Below the pieces are notes generated by a model. The model saw nothing but the letters and a program-made list of their open reading frames with translations, was not told the DNA's origin and searched no databases. From contig URQQ01000022.1 in assembly GCA_900549995.1 (NCBI GenBank), positions 1 to 64,000 of the forward strand: 64,000 nt of DNA. Reading direction: 5' to 3'. The stretch is from an uncultured Lachnospiraceae bacterium. GTDB lineage: Bacteria > Bacillota > Clostridia > Lachnospirales > Lachnospiraceae. Of the stretch, positions 25,019 to 32,822 are shown one piece after another. The position numbers and the translations under genes were made by a program. The stretch's first letter is position 1, and each line of letters begins with the position of its first letter.

Positions 25019-26503
25019 ATGAGACCAATGGAATATATTAAAACAGAACCATACAAGCTTTATATTAACGGAGAATTTGTGGTGCCTGAGTCAAAAGAAA
25101 CCTTTGATATTGTAAACCCTGTCGATAATGAGACGTTTGCAAAAGCTTACAAAGCGGGAGAAAAAGAGACAAATGACGCAATCAGGGCTGCGAGGGAGGC
25201 TTTTGACCATGGCGAATGGGGACACATGTCTGCCAGGGAGAGAAGCAAGCTGCTTCTGAAAGCCGGAAGAATTCTGGAGAGCAGAAAAGAGGAATTCGCG
25301 GCAGCTGAGACGATGGAATGCGGGAAATTATATATGAGTACCCTGTATTATGATACTCCTCATGGGGTGGACGCATTTGAATATTTTGCAGGAAAAGCGA
25401 GATGCATCGAAGGAAAGATTGTTCCCATCGATGACACTACAGTCAATATGGTACAGTGGGAACCGTGCGGGGTTGTCGGAGAGATTCTGCCGTGGAATGG
25501 CCCGTTTATGATGGGCTGCCAGAAATTATCCATGATTCTTGCCGCAGGAAATACGGTGGTAGTAAAACCTTCCTCCTGGGCATCTTTAAGTATGCTGCTT
25601 CTGGCGGAAGTGTTTGATGAAGCCGGATTCCCGAAAGGGGTCGTAAACGTTGTGACAGGTTCAGGATCCGTTGTGGGTAATATCCTGGTGGAAAGCCCTC
25701 TTGTCGATATGGTGGCGATGACCGGGGGCACAGATACAGGGAAGAGCATCATCGGTGCGTCGAAGGATACGGTAAAGGACATTGCGCTGGAGCTTGGCGG
25801 CAAAAGTCCGAACATCATTTTCGGCGATGTGGATGTGGATGATGCAGTGAAGTGGGCAAGATGGGCATTTACACTGAACGCCGGACAAGTCTGCGTGTCA
25901 GGGACAAGACTGATTCTTCACAAGAGTATCTATGATGAATTTTTGGAGAAACTGAAAGTAGAGTGTGAGCGTTTCATACCGGGAGACGGATTTGATCCAA
26001 AGACTACGCTTTCAACACTGATACATAAAAATCATGCACGTACGGTGTGGGAGTATATCAGAAAAGGAAAAGAAGAGGGGGCACGCCTGATCTGCGGCGG
26101 AGAACCATACGAAGACGAGACACTGAAGAAAGGGAATTTCGTGCCGGTTACAGTGTTTGCAGATGTCACACCAGAGATGACGATTTTCCAGGAAGAGATC
26201 TTCGGGCCGGTGTTATGTGTCACACCGTTTGAGACGGAGGAAGAAGCGCTTGCACTGGCAAATGCGACGAAATTTGGTCTGGCCGGCGGTGTGTTTACGA
26301 AAGACATGAAACGGGCGCTGAGAGTTGCCAAAGGAATTAAAGGCGGGCAGATTTATGTCAACTCATATTTCAGCAAGGGAGTTGCAGAATCCCCGGGAAC
26401 AGGATGGAAAGAAAGTGGCGTCGGAGTTGCAGGAATAAAGAAATATATGATTTCTAAGACTGTATTTATCGATACACAGGAAGGAAGCATCCCGATGATG
26501 TAA
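25019..26503 (+). CDS. NAD(P)-dependent aldehyde dehydrogenase
   Basis: Aldehyde dehydrogenase superfamily enzyme of 494 aa, oxidising an aldehyde to the acid. Key residues are catalytic Cys292 (GQVCVSGTR), general base Glu258 (LELGGKSPN), Asn in LPWNGPFMM and the cofactor lysine in VVKPSSWAS. Full length with the usual C-terminal EESGVG-like block (KESGVGVAGIKKYM). AAGGAGG lies 11 bases before ATG 25019. It sits in the permease-reductase operon, so its aldehyde may come from the same substrate; betaine-aldehyde-like or aminoaldehyde substrates are possible but not shown. Confidence 0.9.
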   Translation: MRPMEYIKTEPYKLYINGEFVVPESKETFDIVNPVDNETFAKAYKAGEKETNDAIRAAREAFDHGEWGHMSARERSKLLLKAGRILESRKEEFAAAETMECGKLYMSTLYYDTPHGVDAFEYFAGKARCIEGKIVPIDDTTVNMVQWEPCGVVGEILPWNGPFMMGCQKLSMILAAGNTVVVKPSSWASLSMLLLAEVFDEAGFPKGVVNVVTGSGSVVGNILVESPLVDMVAMTGGTDTGKSIIGASKDTVKDIALELGGKSPNIIFGDVDVDDAVKWARWAFTLNAGQVCVSGTRLILHKSIYDEFLEKLKVECERFIPGDGFDPKTTLSTLIHKNHARTVWEYIRKGKEEGARLICGGEPYEDETLKKGNFVPVTVFADVTPEMTIFQEEIFGPVLCVTPFETEEEALALANATKFGLAGGVFTKDMKRALRVAKGIKGGQIYVNSYFSKGVAESPGTGWKESGVGVAGIKKYMISKTVFIDTQEGSIPMM

Positions 26504-26528
26504 AAGGGAAACAAAAGGAGCGAAAAGA

Positions 26529-27899
26529 ATGGGCGAAAATGGAAGTAAGAAAGGTGGCCTTTCACCGAAAACTTGTATCATGATGGGAATTGGAGGAATG
26601 GTGGGAAGCGCGATATTTACACTCTCCGGGGTCACCTACGGGATGGCGGGGCCGGCGGCAATACTGGCATGGATGATCGCCGGTACAGTACTGCTTTTAT
26701 ATTCCCTGAATATCTCAGAACTGGCAACCACATTTCCCAAATCCGGCGGTATTTATGTGTATCCGCATGAAGTGCTTGGGAAGACAAAAGTAAAGAAAGA
26801 TCTGATCGGATGGATGGCGGCGTGGGCATGGCTCAATACAACGTTATTCGGTACTGCGTTTTCTGCAATCTGCGTCAGCACATATCTGCAGGAGTTTCTT
26901 CCCATAGTAAGGGACAGTGCCCTGCTTCAGAAGATCATTCCGCTGGCATGGATATTCTTTGTGTGGTGGCTGAATGCCAAGAGTATCAATGCCATGGGGA
27001 AAATCCATAACAAACTCACCATATGTCTGATGTTTATTCTGGCAGTGTATGTTGTTTTGGGATTGTTCAATGGAAACAGCGAAAACCTGCATCCATTTGT
27101 AGGCGGTTCGATGGGAGGCATGGGAATTCTGGCTGGAATTCCAATTGCAATGCTGTCTTATGGTTCCATTATTGCAGTCGCATCCTTTGCAGGAGAAATT
27201 ACGAATCCCAAGAAAAATGTCCCGAAAATCATGGTGACGGCAGTCAGTATCACGCTGGTAATGTTCGGCCTGATCCTGTTCGCGACCTTTCGGATGGCTC
27301 CGGTCAAGGATTTCCTTGCAGATCCGGGGAGACAGTATTATCCACTGGCCTATGCACTCGGCAAAGCACTCGGAGGCGGGAAATTGAGTTTTGCGGTTGC
27401 GATTGTGCCGCTTGCAGCACTCCTTGCGCTTACGACGAATATGAGTATTCTTGTGCTGGATGCAAGCCGTACCGTGATGGCGACTGCACAGTCGGGCTTT
27501 TTGCCGGAAAAACTTGCAAAACTCCATCCGACGAGGCAGACTCCGGTAGCGGCACTTACATTAGTCGCAGTGGTAGCTGGTCTGTTGACATTGAATCCAG
27601 ATTTTATCGGAATACTGATCAACACAGGTTCTATCTGTTCTGCGATTGCGGTGACGATCATCGCGGTCACACTGATTACACTGAGGAAAAAGCAGAAAAC
27701 CGGAGAAATCAAAGTGGAAGGCGCATTTCAGGTGCCGGGAGGACTGGCATTTCCGGTGATCACCCTCGTCATTATTCTGATTACCTTAGTCCTTCTGTGC
27801 TTTGGTGACGGAGGAATCTTCGCCTATGTCCTGACGGCAGGATGGTTTGCGCTGGGGCTGATTATTTTTGGGATCAAATACATGATTGGGAAGAAATAA
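26529..27899 (+). CDS. APC-superfamily amino acid permease (second copy)
   Basis: A 456-aa membrane transporter with about 12 segments and the same plan as the permease at 22712: N-terminal GGMVGSAIFTLSGVTYGMAG (residues 18-37), LSYGSIIAVASFAGEI and TNPKKNVPK in the middle, and an Ala/Val-rich C-terminus. The two are paralogues but clearly diverged. It lies 24 bases before the selenoprotein gene. Two related permeases in one operon suggest a substrate/product antiport pair or two related substrates. Confidence 0.87.
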   Translation: MGENGSKKGGLSPKTCIMMGIGGMVGSAIFTLSGVTYGMAGPAAILAWMIAGTVLLLYSLNISELATTFPKSGGIYVYPHEVLGKTKVKKDLIGWMAAWAWLNTTLFGTAFSAICVSTYLQEFLPIVRDSALLQKIIPLAWIFFVWWLNAKSINAMGKIHNKLTICLMFILAVYVVLGLFNGNSENLHPFVGGSMGGMGILAGIPIAMLSYGSIIAVASFAGEITNPKKNVPKIMVTAVSITLVMFGLILFATFRMAPVKDFLADPGRQYYPLAYALGKALGGGKLSFAVAIVPLAALLALTTNMSILVLDASRTVMATAQSGFLPEKLAKLHPTRQTPVAALTLVAVVAGLLTLNPDFIGILINTGSICSAIAVTIIAVTLITLRKKQKTGEIKVEGAFQVPGGLAFPVITLVIILITLVLLCFGDGGIFAYVLTAGWFALGLIIFGIKYMIGKK

Positions 27900-27923
27900 G
27901 ACACGAAACAAGGAGGAAACAGC

Positions 27924-29261
27924 ATGGCAAAATTAAGAGCTGTATATTATATCAACCAGTTTTACGCAGGGATCGGCGGAGAAGAGATGGCAGATGTAGG
28001 TCTTAGCGTATATGAGGAAAAGAAAGGCCCTGCACTTGGGATTGAACCTATGTGGAATGGGGAGATGGAAGTGGTCAAAGTTCTTGTATGCGGGGATAAT
28101 TTCATCAATACAGATGTGAAGTTCGAAGAAATACTGCCGCAGATTCGGGAAGAAATACAAAAATCAGCCCCGGATGTATTCGTTGCAGGGCCGGCGTTCA
28201 ATGCAGGCCGTTACGGGGTTGCATGTGCCAAGATGTGTGATTACGTGAAAAAAGAACTCGGGATACCAAGTGTCACCGGAATGTGGTGGGAAAATCCTGC
28301 GGTCGGGATGTATGGAAGAGACAATTACATCATTTCCACGACGGAAACCGCAAGCGGCATGAGGAAATCCCTGCCGAAAGTAGCTGCGCTCGCATTAAAA
28401 CTTGCGAAAAAAGAGCCCATCGGCCCGGCAAGATGCGAAGGATATCTGCCGACCGGACACCGTTACAATGAGTACCATGAAAAGACGGGTGCAAGGCGTG
28501 TGACGGAGATTCTGCTGGATAAGCTGTACGGACGTCCTTATCAGACAGAAGTTCCGCTTCGTGGTTTTGAACAGGTGCCTCCGGCGGCGAAGGTACAGAA
28601 TATGAAAGATACATCCATTGCCCTGATTACAACAGGAGGGCTTGTACCGGTTGGAAATCCGGACAAATTAAAACAGGCATTCTCCGTAAGTTATGGCAAA
28701 TACGATATGGATGGCCTGGATTCGCTGGAAAAAGGAGTCTATGAATCGATCCATGGAGGATATGATACGACAGATGCAAGCAATGACCCTCACCGTCTGA
28801 TCCCGCTGGATGCTATGCGTGATCTGGAAAAAGAAGGGAAGATCAAATCAGTATTCCGTTATTTTTATACGACCTGTGGTGTTGGAACCAATGTGGAGAC
28901 CAGCAAGGAGATGGGACGCAATATTGCCAGAGACCTGAAGGATTCAGGAGTAGGAGCGGCAATTCTGACATCCACCTGAGGCACCTGTACGCGTTGCTGT
29001 GCAACGCTGGCAAAAGAGCTTGACCGTGCCGGAATACCGAATACACATGTAACGGCATTTACGTCAATTGCTCTCAGTGTAGGAGCCAACAGAATTGTAT
29101 TTGGCGGAGATTTTACATCGCCAAGCGGCAATCCTGAGCTTCCAAAGAACAGGGAACAGGCATACCGCAGAAGGATTGTAGATCAATGTCTTGAGACACT
29201 CACACAGGATGTGGATGGCCCGACATTATTTACCGTAGATGATGAGAAGGAGGGAAATTAA
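27924..29261 (+). CDS. GrdB-like selenoprotein subunit (glycine/sarcosine/betaine reductase component B), UGA = Sec352
   Basis: Large subunit of a component-B-type reductase, 445 aa when the in-frame TGA at 28977-28979 is read as selenocysteine. The context is TST-U-GTCTRC, the UxxCxxC redox motif of GrdB (Cys355, Cys358). The frame continues with typical GrdB C-terminal sequence (AGIPNTHVTAFTSIALSVGANRI) to TAA 29261. A hairpin begins 11 bases after the TGA. In the known enzymes the Sec attacks a substrate bound by the alpha/beta subunit and releases amine or ammonia. No GrdA, GrdC, GrdD or thioredoxin gene is seen nearby. A normal annotation would cut this gene at 28979. Confidence 0.92.
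28977..29007 (+). promoter_or_regulatory. Sec codon and bacterial SECIS-like hairpin
   Basis: TGA 28977-28979 is followed after 11 bases by GCGTTGC (28991-28997), TGT, and GCAACGC (29001-29007). This is a perfect 7-bp stem with a small loop at the distance expected for a bacterial SECIS element recognised by SelB. Confidence 0.8.
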
Positions 29262-29262
29262 G

Positions 29263-30585
29263 ATGAAGATGAACAAAAAACTGATCCGGCAGTATTATGA
29301 GATTACAGATGCCGTATTTGCAGAAAAAACCTCCTTGGAAAACGGGGTTTTGTATATCTCAAAAGAAGAGCTCAGGCAGGAAGTAGAGCCAATGTTAAAA
29401 GCTGTGAAATCTGTTGACTTTGAGATTGTAAAACCAGGCGAAAATGCAAGAATCATACATATCTTAGATACACTGCAGCCGATGGTGAAAATAGAAGGAG
29501 AAGGAGGCCAGTATCCGGGATATTTCTCGGATCCGGTGATGACGGGGACTGGCAGGACGAATCTTCTGTCCGGGTTTACAGTCATGGAAAGCGCTGCACT
29601 TCCGTGGGATGATTCAAGCGCAAGCTCCGGGCTTTTATACCCAAGAGATGCGATTCTTGATATGACAGGACCGATTGCGGGCATGACTCCGTTCGCAAAG
29701 ACGATCAACATGGTGATTCTGTATGAGCTGAAGGAAGGAAATTCTTCGATCGAATATGACAATGAAATCCGTAATATCGGAATTAAGGTATCGGGATATC
29801 TGGCATCGGTGACAAAAGAACTGGAACCGGATTCCAAAGAAGAGTTCTCCATCGATGAGATGGATCCCAATCTGCCCAATGTCGTTCTTGTGTGGAATTC
29901 CCAGAATCAGGGGCCATATTCCAATACCTTCATCTATGGGCATCCGATCGACAATCTGGTGCCGACTCTGATTCATCCAAACGAGATGATGGATGGCTGT
30001 GTGGTAAGCGGGAACTATGTATGGCCGGCCTTTAAGGTTCCTACTTATCTATATGTGAACAGTCCGATTTTACTGGAATTATACAAGGAGCATGGAAAAA
30101 CTCTGAATTTCAGAGGGGTGATCTTTGGAAGAAGCCACAATCCGTCCAACTGGCATAAGACAAGGTGTGCCAATTTCGCAGTGAAAATCGCGCAGTATCT
30201 GGAGGCCGACGGGCTTGTGATGGCCTGGGAAGGCGGAGGAAATGCGGCGGTTGACGGAATGCTGACCGTTCAGTGTGCTGAGAAGCATGGGATTAAGGCA
30301 TCTACGATTACATTTGAATTCGGAGGCGAAGACGGAACGGAAGGAATTCTTCTCGTAGATGATGTGCCAGAGGCAGATGCGGTCATCAGCGGAGGATCAA
30401 TTGAGAAGCCGTACACAATCCCTGAGGTAGAGAGAGTGGTCGGCGGAGATACCTTCCGTCTCAATAAAGAATCCGGAGGATTCTTCCCACCGTCCGATCA
30501 GGCACTGCGTTTTGAACAGACAACACATTTTTATCTGTCCGGAAACCAGTCCGGTGCAAGCTGCCTGTTCGCAGAACAGTATTGA
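29263..30585 (+). CDS. GrdE-like alpha/beta subunit of component B, pyruvoyl-site Cys missing
   Basis: A 440-aa homologue of the GrdE/GrdG/GrdI proprotein. Recognisable blocks are GVLYISKEELR, FAKTINMVIL, LPNVVLVWNSQNQGPYSNTF, GHPIDNLVPTLIHPNEMMDG and LYKEHGKTLNFRGVI. In characterised members a conserved Cys just after the MDG...SG block is cleaved and becomes the pyruvoyl group that binds the substrate amine. Here that block reads SGNYVWPAFKVPTY and has no Cys; the nearest is Cys246, six residues before Tyr252. The subunit may therefore not self-process and may bind a different kind of substrate. ATG 29263 follows AAGGAGGGA and nearly overlaps the GrdB-like stop. Confidence 0.82.
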   Translation: MKMNKKLIRQYYEITDAVFAEKTSLENGVLYISKEELRQEVEPMLKAVKSVDFEIVKPGENARIIHILDTLQPMVKIEGEGGQYPGYFSDPVMTGTGRTNLLSGFTVMESAALPWDDSSASSGLLYPRDAILDMTGPIAGMTPFAKTINMVILYELKEGNSSIEYDNEIRNIGIKVSGYLASVTKELEPDSKEEFSIDEMDPNLPNVVLVWNSQNQGPYSNTFIYGHPIDNLVPTLIHPNEMMDGCVVSGNYVWPAFKVPTYLYVNSPILLELYKEHGKTLNFRGVIFGRSHNPSNWHKTRCANFAVKIAQYLEADGLVMAWEGGGNAAVDGMLTVQCAEKHGIKASTITFEFGGEDGTEGILLVDDVPEADAVISGGSIEKPYTIPEVERVVGGDTFRLNKESGGFFPPSDQALRFEQTTHFYLSGNQSGASCLFAEQY

Positions 30586-30617
30586 TATTTCGATTGTATG
30601 ACCGACCGGGTTCTGGG

Positions 30618-30659
30618 CATACTATTTCCAAATGCCTGAAAATGGCGGAATTTAGTATG
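30618..30659 (+). promoter_or_regulatory. Inverted repeat before the FAD/Rieske gene
   Basis: CATACTA (30618-30624) and TAGTATG (30653-30659) frame the gap between the GrdE-like and FAD/Rieske genes. It could be an operator or an mRNA stem enclosing the ribosome site. Confidence 0.4.
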
Positions 30660-30672
30660 GGTGGTGAACAAT

Positions 30673-32115
30673 ATGGAATCAATCTGGAAGAAAACATCAG
30701 AAAGACCTAGGGCAAGTGAAGGCATTCCTGAACAGGAAGCGGACGCTGTCATTATCGGAGGAGGAATGGCCGGGATACTGACGGGATGGTTTTTAAAGAA
30801 GCAGGGAATCAATGTGATGATCCTTGAGGCAAATGAAATTGGCAGCGGCCAGACCGGGAATACGACGGCAAAGGTCACATCACAGCATGGACTGATCTAT
30901 GATAAACTTCTGGTATCAATGGGAAAAGAGAAAGCACTTCAATATGCAAGAGCGAATGAAGAAGCGATTGGATGCTATAAGAACATCATCGATGAACTGC
31001 AGATTGACTGTGCTTGGGAAAGATGTCCGGCATATCTTTATTCCATCAATCATTCGGAGGAGCTGAGAAAAGAGGCCGATGCAGCCCTGAAGCTTGGGAT
31101 CAATGCTTTTTATACAGATCAGACGGAACTGCCGTTTCACAATGCGGGAGCCGTCTGTTTCCAGAAGCAGGCCAGGTTCCATCCGCTGAAATTCCTATAC
31201 GCGGTTGCAGGGGAATTAAAGATATATGAACACGTGAGAGTTCTGGATGTAGAAGAGAACAAGGTCATTACAGAACGGGGAAACATTCATGCGTCTCATA
31301 TTATATTTGCTGTCCACTATCCGTTTATCAACAGGCCGGGGTATTATTTTATGAGAATGCATCAGGAGCGGAGTTATGTCGTCGCGGTAGAAGGGGCGAA
31401 ACTTCTGGAAGGGATGTATCTTGGAATCGATGAAGGGGGACTGTCTTTCAGAAGTTATGGCAATGATCTTCTGGTCGGCGGAGGAGGACACCGCACAGGG
31501 GAGAACCATGCTGGCGGACAGTATGAGATGCTGATCCGTCAGGCCAGGACGTATTGGCCGGACTGCCAGGTGAAAGCACAGTGGTCTGCCCAGGATTGTA
31601 TGACTCTGGACGGGGTTCCCTATATAGGAAGATTTTCATCAGAAACACCAGGGTGGTATGTTGCGACCGGGTTTGGCAAGTGGGGAATGACAAGTTCCAT
31701 GGTGGCTGCCAGAATCATAAGCAGTGCGGTGTCAGGGAAGTGTGATGAAAATGCGGATGTATTTTCACCGTTAAGATTTACACCGCAAGCCTCCGCAAAG
31801 AATTTTATGAAAGACGGTATCCATGCAGCGAAAGATTTAACAAAACGAATGTTTGCATCGGCATCTCTTGAAGTGGAGCAGCTGAAAGCCGGACACGGCG
31901 GAATCGTTGAGTACGATGGGGAGAAGGCCGGCGTCTATAAGGAAGAAGACGGAAGGCTTCACGTAGTATCTGTCAAGTGTCCCCATCTTGGATGCCAGCT
32001 AGAGTGGAATCCACAGGAAAAGAGCTGGGATTGCCCATGCCATGGGTCAAGATTTGACTATGAAGGGAACCTGATGGATAATCCGGCTAACGCAGGGCTT
32101 GATACTATGAAATAG
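30673..32115 (+). CDS. FAD-dependent oxidoreductase (DAO type) with C-terminal Rieske domain
   Basis: A 480-aa fusion. An N-terminal FAD-binding domain of the D-amino-acid oxidase/glycine oxidase group (VIIGGGMAGILTGWFLKKQG near residues 24-43; GWYVATGFGKWGMTSSM near 330) is followed by a Rieske [2Fe-2S] domain with C436-x-H438 and C454-x2-H457 (CPHLGCQLEW, DCPCHGSRF). Similar proteins occur in anaerobes and are often poorly characterised. As the last gene before a strong terminator it could feed electrons to, or oxidise the amine product of, the Grd-like reductase; that is inference. ATG 30673 is preferred over GTG 30661. Confidence 0.87.
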   Translation: MESIWKKTSERPRASEGIPEQEADAVIIGGGMAGILTGWFLKKQGINVMILEANEIGSGQTGNTTAKVTSQHGLIYDKLLVSMGKEKALQYARANEEAIGCYKNIIDELQIDCAWERCPAYLYSINHSEELRKEADAALKLGINAFYTDQTELPFHNAGAVCFQKQARFHPLKFLYAVAGELKIYEHVRVLDVEENKVITERGNIHASHIIFAVHYPFINRPGYYFMRMHQERSYVVAVEGAKLLEGMYLGIDEGGLSFRSYGNDLLVGGGGHRTGENHAGGQYEMLIRQARTYWPDCQVKAQWSAQDCMTLDGVPYIGRFSSETPGWYVATGFGKWGMTSSMVAARIISSAVSGKCDENADVFSPLRFTPQASAKNFMKDGIHAAKDLTKRMFASASLEVEQLKAGHGGIVEYDGEKAGVYKEEDGRLHVVSVKCPHLGCQLEWNPQEKSWDCPCHGSRFDYEGNLMDNPANAGLDTMK

Positions 32116-32130
32116 AATAGGCTATGATGA

Positions 32131-32163
32131 GGTATGTATAGGAAAATATACATACCTTTTTTT
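32131..32163 (+). terminator. Terminator of the Grd-like operon
   Basis: GGTATGTATA (32131-32140) pairs perfectly with TATACATACC (32147-32156) and is followed by T7. Confidence 0.93.
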
Positions 32164-32181
32164 CTGCGGTGAAACGGATCT

Positions 32182-32209
32182 TTGTAAAGTGCCGTCTAAT
32201 AAGTATAAT
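32182..32209 (+). promoter_or_regulatory. Promoter of the ECF sigma unit
   Basis: TTGTAA (32182-32187), a 16-bp spacer and a perfect TATAAT (32204-32209). This is a vegetative-type promoter; an extra ECF-type autoregulated promoter was not identified. Confidence 0.55.
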
Positions 32210-32250
32210 GTTCCGGTACATTAAAGAGCATTTTAAAACTTAAGGAGTCA

Positions 32251-32295
32251 ATGGTTTCAGACACCTGGGGAAACAGAAGGGAGATGAAGGGGTGA
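32251..32295 (+). CDS. 14-codon upstream ORF coupled to the ECF sigma gene
   Basis: TAAGGAGT (32241-32248) and ATG 32251 open a reading frame for MVSDTWGNRREMKG. Its TGA (32293-32295) overlaps the GTG start (32292) of the sigma gene in a GTGA junction. The ribosome site is better than that of the sigma gene itself, so translational coupling or a leader-peptide control is plausible. Confidence 0.5.
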   Translation: MVSDTWGNRREMKG

Positions 32296-32822
32296 AGTAT
32301 CTGGTAAAAAGAGCGCAGCAGCATGATAAAGAGGCATTTGTAGAACTGATGGAACTGAACAGGCAAAGCATGTACAAGATTGCGAAAAGTTATCTCAGGA
32401 ATGAGGAAGATGCTGCAGATGCGATGGCAGCAGCCATTCTCTCCTGTTACGAGAAAATCGCGGATTTGAGGGAGCCTAAATATTTTAAGACGTGGATGAC
32501 CAGGATTTTGATTAATAAATGCAAAGATATATGGAGAGACAACAAAAGAGAGTGTCTTCTGGAAGAATTTCCGGATACAGAAGATCCATACAGATATGAG
32601 CAGAATCTGGAATTTGAGGAGCTGATGAGTGCTTTGGATGAGAAATACAGAGTCATTTTAACCTTGTATTATGTGGAAGGATTTAATACAAGAGAGATAG
32701 CAGAAATACTGGAAATAGCAGAGAATACAGTAAAGACGAGGCTTGTAAGAGGCAGGAAGCAGTTTTCCAGAGAATATGGATTTGGAGAAGGGAGGAGTAT
32801 GAATGAAAAGAAAGTATTCTGA
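32292..32822 (+). CDS. ECF-type RNA polymerase sigma factor
   Basis: A 176-aa sigma-70-family factor with only regions 2 and 4. Region 2 spans residues ~10-75 (AKSYLRNEEDAADAMAAAI, KYFKTWMTRILINKCKD). Region 4 spans ~105-155 (LYYVEGFNTREIAEILEI, ENTVKTRLVRGRKQF). The start is GTG 32292, eight bases after AAGGGAG. Its 3' end overlaps the membrane protein gene at 32803 by 20 bases, the usual sigma/anti-sigma coupling. The signal is unknown; related SigV-like factors answer to cell-envelope stress. Confidence 0.9.
   Translation: MKYLVKRAQQHDKEAFVELMELNRQSMYKIAKSYLRNEEDAADAMAAAILSCYEKIADLREPKYFKTWMTRILINKCKDIWRDNKRECLLEEFPDTEDPYRYEQNLEFEELMSALDEKYRVILTLYYVEGFNTREIAEILEIAENTVKTRLVRGRKQFSREYGFGEGRSMNEKKVF

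Noticed and set aside
27023..27808. A 261-codon frame inside the second permease gene
   Set aside because: An out-of-frame shadow with odd composition (Cys, Arg and Ser rich); the permease frame is clearly coding.
28865..29131. Minus-strand frames across the GrdB selenocysteine region
   Set aside because: The plus strand encodes conserved GrdB sequence through this region; the opposite frames have no family features or ribosome sites.
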